From NCBI RefSeq assembly GCF_900454895.1, contig NZ_UGTA01000001.1:558001-622000 (forward strand): a DNA stretch of 64,000 nucleotides, written 5' to 3'. Below the pieces are notes generated by a model. It was given only the letters and a program-made list of their open reading frames with translations, made no database searches and was not told the origin of the DNA. A program made the position numbers and the translations under genes. Shown piece by piece: positions 12,201-17,143 of this stretch (the stretch's first letter is position 1; every line of letters starts with the position of its first letter). This DNA comes from Phocoenobacter uteri. GTDB taxonomy: Bacteria; Pseudomonadota; Gammaproteobacteria; Enterobacterales; Pasteurellaceae.

Positions 12201-12434
12201 GAAATCATTGATTTACTAGATGGAAGAAATAATGTGTTAGATATTTCTTCTGATACAGTGAAGAAAATGACTGACAGCGATAATGAATTATTTATCAATG
12301 CAGAGAAAGATGATCGAATTGTCTTAAAGAACTTTGTAGAGAATGATAATTCAGGTCACGCAGGTTATAACTTATATGAGTTAGATGGGGCAAAAGTTTA
12401 CGTAGATATTGAGAATCATCCAATTATTTACTAA
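267..12434 (+). CDS. giant type I-secreted RTX adhesin (BapA/LapA class), 4,055 aa
   Basis: A surface adhesin likely to be held at the outer membrane and to mediate attachment or biofilm formation. In order: residues 1-140, a charged prefix resembling the N-terminal module of BapA-like adhesins; a hydrophobic Trp/Gly/Ala segment at about 144-170 (FFIPWWAFAGLLALAIGG); about 19 Calx-beta/Ig-like modules at about 185-2890, most with an IYEKSE motif and a GDKP linker; a VCBS domain at about 2920-3017; an Ala/Glu/Lys-rich helix at about 3061-3121; a von Willebrand A domain with DTSGS at 3299, GGTNYDD near 3454 and TDG near 3487 (MIDAS ligands); a short block of Gly/Asp-rich RTX nonapeptides at about 3890-3940; and a C-terminal tail typical of type I secretion targets. 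No Sec signal peptide is seen. No ABC exporter, HlyD or TolC gene is in the window. I see no Ala-Ala site of the LapG type in the first 180 residues. The start codon has only a weak upstream AAGA-type ribosome site. Confidence 0.9.
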   Translation: MKNIQVILHDNKEVTEVYNVVDGQQLIIQNTRGVNYELFNALNGSAPQNIIAKRDGQDLFIILDENEGSGSPDEVTADVVIKGYYGEDRGEEGNTDATGILVGLHENGKYYAYIPESAESQDAVSILEDGMAEPQAIGGEEISCGFFIPWWAFAGLLALAIGGAIYYNRDKDDSEPSTPVSKPTVTVEDAKVVEGNKLVHKVTLSKTSTESEQYSFNLEGGTAVENKDFKNLPEFTNGVTYDPDTGTITVPQGVTSFEVSYPTKDDRIYEKSETTKLTIGGDTGTGTITDEDQKNNIDDNPNNPDNPKDKQDGDKPVVSITAEPSEAVEGSEDKIIFKVSQNNESNFDTTVTAKLVLGDIEIEDIQTITFTDGNGTVKTISLEDAIAGIPVTIPAGSKILPTFEITPKDDSIYEKSESFSMTLSDPKNASLGKETDTATIKDEDQKDNTADNPKNQDDPADKQDGDKPVVSIAADPSEAVEGSEDKIIFKVSQNNESTVDTTVTAKLVLGDIEADDIKTITFTDGDGTIKTISVEDAIAGVPVTIPAGSKTSPTFEITPKDDSIYEKSESFSMTLSDPKNASLGKETDTATIKDEDQKDNTADNPENTDDSTDPVDGDKPVISLKATDKTAVEGKADDTIKFEVQLKGDTKFETKATVKLDLGDLKETDIQTIKFVDGNGDIKEVSVKDAIKGIEVTIPAGSKTVPSFEITPKDDAIYEKSESFTITLSDPKNASLGKKVDTATIQDEDQKDNVDDNPKNQEDPKDPLDGDKPSLTVGDATAIEGKPLVHHVKVNGDSETDITYPFKLKDGSSLDGTNGNEPAKVGEDYTNKPTFTNGVTLNADGTITVPAGVKSFDVTYPTIDNNENESPETTTLTIGNSSGIGEIVDNDSLTVNLVATDNIAIEGSKEADPLVDNKLVFKVVQTRESSSDTTAKIKLDLSAVEDVDISSIVYTNAEGEETIYTVQQLIDGVDVTIPANSNAEPTFTLTAKNDKIYEISEKLTLNMADVKNAETGITHASGVIKDEANEKGVPEEGDRPKVSIEPTVPKSIEGKDKPLEFTVCQDRPSNLDTTVKVNLGKDSTIKPTDIKKVEYTDENGKDVVLEDAEKIKEFLENGVTVKIPKGQTEAPAIKLTPADDEIYEKSEDVVLEISAPKNVDLGDDKAKGVIKDQADSDGMLEEGDKPTVSIEATVKESIEGDNTALEYVVSQDKESNFDTTVEVNLGKTSEIKPEDIAKVEYTNADGKKVVLDTADKIKAFFKDGAEIKIPAGSKEAPAIKLTPDNDDVYEKSEKAVLKISNPKNANLGDDTAQGVIKDEANTQGIAEEGDKPTLRLVATDDIAVEGKADDTIKFEVQLEGKTDLEATATVKLNLDQIKAKDIETILFTDGDGKTKEVTVDEAIEGISVTIPAGSKTVPSFVITPNDDAIYEKSEEFGMTLSDVNNANLAQDKDSATIKDEDQKDNNGDNPKNPEDSTDPLDGDKPTLTVGDAEAEEGDNLVHTVTVNGDSETDITYPFKLADGSAKEGKDYENKPTFSDGVKLNADGTITVPAGVKEFTVTYPTVEDKENEPDQTTKLTIGGSEGTGNIIDDDALKINLKATDPKAIEGSTSKDPAADNKLVFEVSQTTTSSTDTTAKIKLNLGTVEKDDIASITYTDTAGKTTIYTVDQLVNGVEVTIPAGSDKKPTFTFVAENDTAYEVSEKLTLNMSEVVNAKVGIDEAVGVIEDESNTAGVPKQGDKPTVSIKAIVPEATEGKDTPLEYIISQDNLSETDTTVNVKLASNSIAKPEDIKQVEYTNANGDKVVLTEPEQIKNFLVKGAEIKIPAGSKEAPAIKLTPKNDDIYEKSEDAVLKISDPEGADLGTATATGAIKDEANDKGVETEGDKPTVSIKPTVAESIEGTDKALEYVISQDKLSNSETTVKVKLDDASTIKPKDIAKVEYTNENGEEVTLTKEAAIKEFLENGVEIKIPAGEQVAPAVKLTPKNDKVYEKSEDAVLSISEPQGADLGTPTAKGVIKDEPNKEGTPEEGDRPTVSIEATVAKSIEGKDTALEYVISQDRLSNDDTTVKVNLGKASTIEPEDLAKVEYTDAAGKNVVLTELKEIKNFLDNGTTVKIKAGETDAPTIKLTPKNDEIYEKSEDAILDISEPQGADLGTPTATGVIEDEPNKKGEKEEGDKPTVSIKATVAKSVEGDDTALQYEITQDKLSELDSTVTVRLGKDSTIVPKDIAKIEYTDVNDQAVVLDDPAEIKNFLENGAEIKIPAGSKKAPVIKLTPEDDNTYEQSEDVVLEIIDPKEANLGIETAKGVIDDETNKDGVLKEGDKPVLNLVATDGVAIEGGKSGDLATDNQLVFTVNQVGDSAKDTTAKVKLDLGDVEESDIKSITYTNAKGEDKTVTVEDLKQGIDVEVPAGTPVDKMPKFTIVADQDKVYEVKETLTMNLDDVENATKGTDTAEGVIKDDDNATTTDKDDADKPVVNLVVEDGVAIEGGSDGDATTDNKLVFKVKQVGDSEKNTTAKVKLDLDEIKDGDIESITYTKANGDNETITVAQLKAGVTVEIPAGTTEANMPKFTIVAKQDSIYEKSETLNMNLSEVENATKGTDTVKGVIKDEPNAQGEAEEGDKPVVNIVATDPTAIEGGQDGNVTTDNKLEFKVEQVGESEKDTTAKVTLNLGDVETADLEENVTYTDAKGNTQTVTVEELKAGFDVEIPAGTTAEKMPKFTFVAKQDDVYEKSETLTMNLSDVENATPKKVTAEGTIKDDDNSSTPEENDADKPTLSINDVTVAETDEDQTVQFTVTQSKASEFDTTVDVAIENVNADTGDVTTEIRQVTIPKGQTTATIDVTVKGDDNWEPTETYKVKLSNPVNATIADGEGLGTITNDDIKANNDAGTAVEAGGLNNNVAGKDATGNVLNGGGQDVADDPTSAHATVTGIRLGSDEGKGDAGTVGQALKGKYGTLTLNTDGSYTYKVDETNADVQKLNDGETLNESFNYTMSDGTLSDDAVLSITIDGKNDAPNILEITSTRVSEEGLNGGIADKLSYNQEDAVVAKSINDYVTAHVVTEAKEATDAASEAAKYNKLARENPKNTEYAKEAEKFALLAQEKAEALSKAKEAVLPEAKAQAPQNSFDQTDEKVSTGTITFTDVDNLTKESFKIVPKNVDLTVQGQQVQWSWDEATSTLQGKVTLAGSTQPIDVLKVEVGDIKDADATGKFTADYKVTLQHAVDHEHNLGKNGDLSDEQNDEDLLTLNFQTVVNDGKADSLASNLTVIIEDDRPLVAEGKEIILLEPLTANIQLVLDTSGSMAWGAGKTAGEVTGDFAMFDVTGKVIELPEDKNADIYTKGVYLRNAKGEADFSITDPSGNLITHYQNKLVKLTYDEDKVGDVATYNRDLSRLEVMQNAILDMLEAYENVGSTYTSRFQLVDFDRNGKEVNGSKWVTAEQVREVLYKLKADGGTNYDDALITAMEVYDNEGRIPNADMNRTYFMTDGTPTYGMTNTPKNLSYYTQQNGYTYRHTGVDATYPTTESLGGSTLTGSGYQTSLNYFKDMGIQAGEEATWIKFLTDNKIEAFAYAMGNVPVKFLHAISHDGASGDVDPNGAGKKDGIHADFKDLSKQLVESIEAPESKDRDLLTGGNLAFDGGLGADEGGFASITVGGVTYTFNEKTNTVTASDGSKVVVSSKPRENDQNTYDQNIHLLTVKSKTTGGIFSVHLSDGTKQVTAEDGTVSDVLYTKGQYSYQTVGTVRGYKEPIYFNVRDNDGDIVAAEQLLDIYRLNAREDYILTSQDINSIEIDIDTLMANDTIRSTTHFDQAESPKKGLSFLTGHIGIGLDGKDNVMVDTDKVHIEVKMDDKSDIGTFNYGITDGKATDVAVVSVHHKVDVSSKGSNGIKGTKGDNVMIGNDEDEYFSAYSGNDVIQGGGGSDRLYGGSGDDILIFDLDDARLKGGSGTDTIRLDRHEERLDISNFLLSKDAEDLNGIEIIDLLDGRNNVLDISSDTVKKMTDSDNELFINAEKDDRIVLKNFVENDNSGHAGYNLYELDGAKVYVDIENHPIIY
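2114..4250 (+). repeat. five-module super-repeat, copy 1
   Basis: Five consecutive modules with starts SLKATD, LTVGDA, NLVATD, SIEPTV and SIEATV. The same order of module types follows immediately in 4251-6357 (RLVATD, LTVGDA, NLKATD, SIKAIV, SIKPTV). The shared order of distinguishable subtypes points to duplication of a roughly 2.1-kb block rather than repeated copying of one module. Confidence 0.65.
4251..6357 (+). repeat. five-module super-repeat, copy 2
   Basis: Second copy of the five-module block. Its first module shares the stretch EGKADDTIKFEVQL with the first module of copy 1. Its second keeps the short LTVGDA type with NGDSETDITYPFKL. Its third keeps the DNKLVF type. Two further SIEATV/SIKATV-type modules follow at 6358 and 6797, suggesting later tandem growth of the last subtype. 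Confidence 0.65.
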
Positions 12435-12472
12435 GACATCCATTGTTAACTAAGTTTTATACTTAACCGAAT

Positions 12473-12507
12473 AAAAGACTGAGCTTAGTTTAGGTTCAGT
12501 CTTTTTT
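12473..12507 (+). terminator. adhesin gene terminator
   Basis: AAGACTGA pairs with TCAGTCTT across a 13-nt loop and is followed by a T-run (TTTTTT). It begins about 40 bp after the adhesin stop codon. Confidence 0.85.
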
Positions 12508-12567
12508 ATTGGTTAAATATCGAAGAAGGGGAAGAAGCGGTCATATTTTTTTCATTTTTTGCAAATT

Positions 12568-12945
12568 TCAAACAAAAAATTGTAATATTCCTTTTGGTGG
12601 ATAAATATTATTTTTAGGTAATTCTTCACAGTTTATTTGTACCAATAAATACATTGGATCCCCTTCATTATCTAAAATTGCATTTTTATTTTTAGGAATA
12701 TAAGGTAATCCGCCTATCTTACTGGTAAAAAGGCTTAGGTTTTCTTCATATTTTAAATGTAGTTTTATATAGTCAGTTAAGCTCTCTTGCTTTATTTCTT
12801 GAATAAAACTTTCAAATTGTTTTTTAGCCCTTTGTCGTATTTTTTCTTTATATTTTGATTTTATTTTAAAGATTAAATAGAAGCTCATATTTAGTATAAA
12901 TAACAGCCCAACAATACTATAAAATAGATCTTCATTGAACATCAT
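12568..12945 (-). pseudogene. DUF1963 (YwqG-like) protein, C-terminally truncated
   Basis: 125 residues: an N-terminal membrane helix (about 8-28), a basic coiled segment, then the opening of a DUF1963/YwqG domain (SKIGGLPYIP, an LVQINCEELP strand, KGILQFF). Intact YwqG-type proteins continue for well over 100 residues after the LQFF strand, but here the frame stops one codon later. The stop and the following bases belong to an uptake-signal-type sequence (GACCGCTT with A-rich flank, 12527-12570). No remainder of the domain is found before the adhesin terminator. I therefore read it as a gene whose 3' end was replaced, although a functional short protein is not excluded. The function of DUF1963 is unknown. 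Confidence 0.6.
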
Positions 12946-13016
12946 CTTATTCCTTCTTGAGCTGATTATTTATTTGCTAATCGTCTTCGTATTGGTAATC
13001 TAAAAAATAAAATTGA

Positions 13017-13496
13017 TCACTTATCAAACCAAAGTTCGATTTTCTCTTTATCCATTTCTAATTGTCGATATTTGACCCCCGCACTATCCAACATTTTTTG
13101 TGAGGCTTTTTGTGTATCTGTATGGGCATATTTATTAGATAAATAGACTATTTCTTTAATACCGCTTTGGATAATGGCTTTTGTACATTCATTACAAGGA
13201 AAAAGCCCTACATAAATCGTACAATCTTTTAAGGATTTAATACTATTTAATATCGCATTTAGTTCCGCGTGGCAGACATAAGGATATTTAGTCTCTAGAA
13301 AATCGCCTTCACGTTCCCAAGGGAAATCCTCATCTTTACAGCCAGCAGGAAAACCATTATATCCCACGCCAATAATGCGGTGATCCTGATTTACAATACA
13401 CGCACCGACTTGCGTATTCGGATCTTTACTTCGCATTGCGGATAAAATCGCAATGCCCATAAAATAGCTATCCCAGTCAATATAATTTTTTCTCAT
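13017..13496 (-). CDS. dCMP deaminase (cytidine/deoxycytidylate deaminase family)
   Basis: A zinc-dependent deaminase of 159 residues, predicted to convert dCMP to dUMP for thymidylate synthesis in the cytosol. The zinc site is complete: His76-Ala-Glu78 (CHAELNAI) and PCNEC with Cys101 and Cys104. The NTQVGACIV and GYNGFPAGC segments match the dCMP deaminase/ComEB subgroup rather than CMP/dCMP deaminases for RNA or tRNA. Length is normal. It stands alone between a gene fragment and the divergent srmB, and its start is the first ATG, with an AGGA just upstream on the minus strand. Confidence 0.85.
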   Translation of the reverse strand: MRKNYIDWDSYFMGIAILSAMRSKDPNTQVGACIVNQDHRIIGVGYNGFPAGCKDEDFPWEREGDFLETKYPYVCHAELNAILNSIKSLKDCTIYVGLFPCNECTKAIIQSGIKEIVYLSNKYAHTDTQKASQKMLDSAGVKYRQLEMDKEKIELWFDK

Positions 13497-13624
13497 CCTC
13501 GTTTCCTATCAATTTAGTCCTAAATTAAGCGTAGAATACCTTTTTAAAAGAATATTTGTAAAGTTTAAAATGAGTTTTGTGGTATCATTAGCACAAAGTT
13601 ATTTTATTAAACCATTGAGAAATT

Positions 13625-14962
13625 ATGACACACCAAGCACCAATTACATTTGAAGAACTCGATTTATCGCAAGAATTATTAAAAGCGATCAAACAAAAAG
13701 GGTACAACACCCCAACCGCAATTCAACAAAATACCATTCCAGTGGCGATGGATGGACGTGATTTATTAGGTTCAGCCCCAACAGGCACAGGAAAAACCGC
13801 GGCATTTTTATTGCCTGCGATTCAACATTTGTTGGATTACCCACGCCGTCATTCGGGCCCACCACGTATTTTAATTTTAACGCCAACCCGTGAATTAGCA
13901 ATGCAAGTGGCGGATCAAGCAAAAGAATTAGCTCAATTTACCCATTTAGATATTGCAACTATCACAGGTGGTGTGGCGTATCAAAATCACGGCGAAGTGT
14001 TCAATCACAACCAAGATATCGTCGTGGCAACACCGGGGCGTTTATTGCAATATATCAAAGAAGAAAACTTTGATTGTCGAGCAGTGGAAGTACTGATTTT
14101 TGATGAAGCCGACAGAATGTTGCAAATGGGCTACGGACAAGATGCTGAAACCGTTGCCGCTGAAACTCGCTGGCGTAAACATACGTGGTTATTCTCAGCG
14201 ACCCTTGAAGGCGAATTATTAACAGATTTTGCGGATCGTATTTTGACAGAACCACTACAAATTGACGCAGAGCCAAGCCGTCGTGAACGTAAAAAAATCA
14301 CACAATGGTATTATCATAGTGATAATTTAGAGCATAAAACTAAACAATTAGCTCGCTTTATTAGTGAAAACAACGTAGAAAAAGGGATCGTTTTTGTGCG
14401 TCGTCGTGAAATGACCCGTGAATTAAGTGATATTCTGCGTAAACGTGGGTTACGTTCCACTTATCTTGAAGGCGAAATGGCACAAACCTTACGCACCCAA
14501 GCGATTGAACGTTTGAAAACGGGCGTGGTAAATGTGTTAGTGGCAACAGATGTTGCTGCTCGAGGTATCGATATTGATGACGTGGATTTTGTTCTTAATT
14601 TTGACTTACCGTACAACGCAGACGCCTATTTACACCGTATTGGACGTACCGCTCGTGCAGGTAAAAAAGGGACAGCCGTTTCATTTGTAGAAGCTCACGA
14701 TTACAAATTATTAGGTAAAATCAAACGTTATACGGACGAAGTATTAAAAGCTCGTGTGATCGAAGGTTTAGAGCCACGCACCAAAGCACCAAAAGACGGT
14801 GAGTCAGCGTCAAAATCTAAAAAAGAAAAAGCAAGGATCAAGAAAAAGAAAGAAGCGAAAAAAGAGCTTTTGAAAAAGAAAAATAAAGCCAAAATTCGCT
14901 CAAAAGATACCAAAAATATTGGTAAACGTAGAAAGCCGAAAAGTGAGAATGTAGAAAAATAA
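13625..14962 (+). CDS. srmB: ATP-dependent RNA helicase SrmB (DEAD-box)
   Basis: A DEAD-box helicase that acts in assembly of the large ribosomal subunit. All core motifs are visible: Q-motif region with PTAIQ, Walker A APTGTGKT, PTRELA, DEAD, SAT, ARGID and HRIGRTARAG. Long stretches such as TITGGVAY and QYIKEENFDCRAVE are specific to SrmB, and the basic Lys-rich tail ends with DTKNIGKRRKP, as in the E. coli protein. At 445 residues it matches E. coli SrmB (444). It is transcribed alone from the 13497-13624 intergenic region, and a hairpin terminator follows at 14983. Confidence 0.95.
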   Translation: MTHQAPITFEELDLSQELLKAIKQKGYNTPTAIQQNTIPVAMDGRDLLGSAPTGTGKTAAFLLPAIQHLLDYPRRHSGPPRILILTPTRELAMQVADQAKELAQFTHLDIATITGGVAYQNHGEVFNHNQDIVVATPGRLLQYIKEENFDCRAVEVLIFDEADRMLQMGYGQDAETVAAETRWRKHTWLFSATLEGELLTDFADRILTEPLQIDAEPSRRERKKITQWYYHSDNLEHKTKQLARFISENNVEKGIVFVRRREMTRELSDILRKRGLRSTYLEGEMAQTLRTQAIERLKTGVVNVLVATDVAARGIDIDDVDFVLNFDLPYNADAYLHRIGRTARAGKKGTAVSFVEAHDYKLLGKIKRYTDEVLKARVIEGLEPRTKAPKDGESASKSKKEKARIKKKKEAKKELLKKKNKAKIRSKDTKNIGKRRKPKSENVEK

Positions 14963-14978
14963 TTTTTAAATTCTCCTC

Positions 14979-15480
14979 GTAGAAACAGGGCATCCCCTGT
15001 TTTCTATCAGGTTACACTATTCATAAAAAATATAAGCGGTCAGATTTTTTGTTATTTTTGCAATTTGCAAATTTTGGTAAAAATATGACCGCTTTGCGAT
15101 CTTTAAAATTAGGTATTTATTAAGGAATGCGTTGATCTTACATTTTTGATGATTGTTAAAAATAACCGTAGAAACAGGGTATATCCTGTTTTCTATGTTG
15201 TTTCACTATTCATAAAAAAATATAAGCGGTCAGATTTTTTGTTATTTTTGCAATTTGCAAATTTTGGTAAAAATATGACTGCTTTGCGATCTTTAAAATT
15301 AGGTATTTATCAAGGAATGCGTTGATCTTACATTTTTGATGATTGTTAAAAATAACCGTAGAAACAGGGTATATCCTGTTTTCTATGTTGTTTCACTATT
15401 CATAAAAAAATATAAGCGGTCAGATTTTTGATTATTTTTGTAATTTGCAAATTTTGATAAAAATATGACCGCTTTTATTA
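14979..15480. repeat. 189/190-bp tandem repeat, 2.6 copies, non-coding
   Basis: Units start at 14979, 15168 and 15358, each with GTAGAAACAGGG. Each unit holds a CCTGTTT hairpin, TTCACTATTCATAAAA, an inverted pair of uptake signals (AAGCGGTCAGATTTT ... AAAATATGACCGCTT), and a tail GCGATCTTTAAAATTAGG up to TTGTTAAAAATAACC. Copies 1 and 2 are nearly identical. The third ends after its uptake-signal pair near 15480. In unit 2 the second uptake-signal arm is altered (GACTGCTT). No open reading frame of note lies in it. Confidence 0.85.
14983..15006 (+). terminator. srmB terminator hairpin (start of first 190-bp unit)
   Basis: AAACAGGG pairs with CCCTGTTT over a 4-nt loop, followed by TTC. The same hairpin is repeated in the next two units and again after mukF (50629), so it looks like a small dispersed hairpin element that is used as a terminator. 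Confidence 0.65.
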
Positions 15481-15503
15481 TTTTGAAATTTGGTTATTAA
15501 ATA

Positions 15504-15637
15504 GTAGGGGAGGATTGAATGAGCAACGCGAATGGAATATCCTCCCGTTGCTCGATATAGAATTTATAATTTGCAAAAATTTTGTTCTGTGTGTTTGGGA
15601 GCATATACGCAAACAATGTTTGCTAATGCTCCCCTAC
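15504..15637. repeat. 134-bp structured element bounded by GTAGGGGAG inverted ends
   Basis: GTAGGGGAG (15504-15512) and CTCCCCTAC (15629-15637) are exact inverted copies. Inside, GGAGGAT (15509), GAGCAACG (15521), ATCCTCC (15539) and CGTTGCTC (15546) form an interlocked A-B-A'-B' arrangement. GGGAGCAT (15597) pairs with ATGCTCCC (15626), with an inner GCAAAC/GTTTGC stem. The element lies just past the 3' end of the minus-strand ATP-grasp gene. It may be a REP-like or MITE-like element, and its right hairpin may end that transcript. Confidence 0.6.
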
Positions 15638-15660
15638 AACCATCATATAGATTTACTTAA

Positions 15661-16962
15661 TTATAAAGACCAATACTCAGGATAATCACACCCTGCTACT
15701 TTATCTTTATTTTTAAAGATTTTCGCACGGATTTCGTGTTCACGGGCGATCACATCTTGTTTGGTCTTACCCGTAATCCACATCTGTTGTAACATTACGC
15801 CCGCTGCGGTCATATCTTCTGCGGTTAGCACATCATCTTTTTGACGAGTGTGACGAATTAGCACACCTTCTTGCTCTAATTGTGCAACATAGTCGTAATC
15901 TAAAATATCACTCACATTACCCATTTCATTTGAGGTAATTAACACGATTAACGTATAAAGGAAGTCGCCACCTTGACGCCATTTTGTCCAAGGGGTTTCA
16001 TCAGACACTTTTTTACCTGTCGCAGCCAGTTTCAAGTTATCTTCATAAAGTGAATCGCCAAATGAATATAAGTAGTTATAGTGGTAGCTGTGTGCTGCAC
16101 GAGGATTGATTTCTGTTAAGGCAATTGTGCCGTCTGGCATAATCCAGAACTCAAGGTTGAAGAATTGTCCTTTATAGCCAAGATCCGCAAAGCGTCCCAT
16201 ATAATCATCAACCCACGCTTCAATTTTGTTTGCCATATCAGAATCAATGCTGATCGGTGGTGTAACATAACCTAATGCTTGGTGATTTGAAAAATAGACT
16301 TCTTCAGTTAACGCATAATGAACGATTTCACCTTCTGCGGTGATATAACCTTCGTAGCAATATTCAATCGCCACGTTCATATCAACCATATGCTCTGCGA
16401 TAAATGGTGGGATCACCGGTGGTAATTCACTTTCAGGAATACCTTTCATATATTCTTTATTTTGATAAGCGATTAGCTCTTGTAATTTTGTATCTTCACG
16501 GTAGCTTTTTAAAACGGCACGTAAATCATCTTCATTCTTGATTTTGAAAATACCACGACCTAATGAAAGGGAGGTGTTTTTCAACATAAATGGCCATTCT
16601 GCAATTTTTGCGATGATTTCTTCATCGGTTTCCGCTAATGGATCAACATAATCAAACCAGAATGGATTTGCTTCAAGAGTACGCATTAAATATTTGTTCA
16701 TACAATATAAAAATGCAAGACGAGAAGGCACTGGATTGCCTAAACGTTCGTTGATTAAAATATGATGAAACGCATCTTTTTGTGCAAAACCAGCGACAGC
16801 AGTAATATTTTTATCTCGACATTCTTGTGCAATTGCTTCCATTTCTTCATCTTTCCAAGTGGTTGGATTTAGCTCGTGTACCACAAGGTGTTTATTCATT
16901 TCATCGATTGCCTGTTTCATATAAGGTTGTGGACCTAAAAATCCAATATGAGGTTTAGACAT
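15661..16962 (-). CDS. ATP-grasp family ligase of unknown substrate
   Basis: A 433-residue soluble protein with an ATP-grasp fold: a nucleotide-binding N-terminal part starting KPHIGFLGPQPY, the central segment FMLKNTSLSLGRGIF, and the metal/phosphate-binding signature ALTEINPRAAHSYHYNY near residues 285-300 (Glu-x-Asn-x-Arg). Family members join a carboxylate to an amine or thiol using ATP through an acyl-phosphate. I cannot assign the substrate; relatives include amino-acid ligases and carnosine-synthase-like enzymes. There is no biosynthetic partner gene on either side. The start has a clear AAGGAGT ribosome site 6 nt upstream. The repeats downstream probably end the transcript. Confidence 0.75.
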   Translation of the reverse strand: MSKPHIGFLGPQPYMKQAIDEMNKHLVVHELNPTTWKDEEMEAIAQECRDKNITAVAGFAQKDAFHHILINERLGNPVPSRLAFLYCMNKYLMRTLEANPFWFDYVDPLAETDEEIIAKIAEWPFMLKNTSLSLGRGIFKIKNEDDLRAVLKSYREDTKLQELIAYQNKEYMKGIPESELPPVIPPFIAEHMVDMNVAIEYCYEGYITAEGEIVHYALTEEVYFSNHQALGYVTPPISIDSDMANKIEAWVDDYMGRFADLGYKGQFFNLEFWIMPDGTIALTEINPRAAHSYHYNYLYSFGDSLYEDNLKLAATGKKVSDETPWTKWRQGGDFLYTLIVLITSNEMGNVSDILDYDYVAQLEQEGVLIRHTRQKDDVLTAEDMTAAGVMLQQMWITGKTKQDVIAREHEIRAKIFKNKDKVAGCDYPEYWSL

Positions 16963-17080
16963 AAGATACTCCTTCGTATTGTTAAAAAAATTTTAAATTC
17001 GTTAAAAGATCTTAGCAAATTATGAGGTGAATAGCAGATTAGATGTCTATTTATGTGAACAAGATCAAATTTTATTCCAT

Positions 17081-17119
17081 AAAAAAGAGCGTTTACCCTT
17101 AAGATAAACACCCTTTTTT
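17081..17119 (-). terminator. terminator of the purine permease gene
   Basis: Read on the minus strand, AAGGGTGTTTATC pairs imperfectly with GGTAAACGCTCTT and is followed by a T-run. It begins 25 bp past the permease stop codon. Confidence 0.65.
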
Positions 17120-17143
17120 GAATCATTTCGAGTCTTTTAATGA

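Noticed and set aside
14979..15480. CRISPR-like array
   Set aside because: Units are contiguous 189-190-bp repeats with no unique spacers, and no cas gene is in the window.
17054..17069. CRP-like site TGTGA-N6-TCAAA upstream of the ATP-grasp gene
   Set aside because: Only one good half-site, inside the spacer near another gene's terminator, and no matching promoter elements could be placed with confidence.
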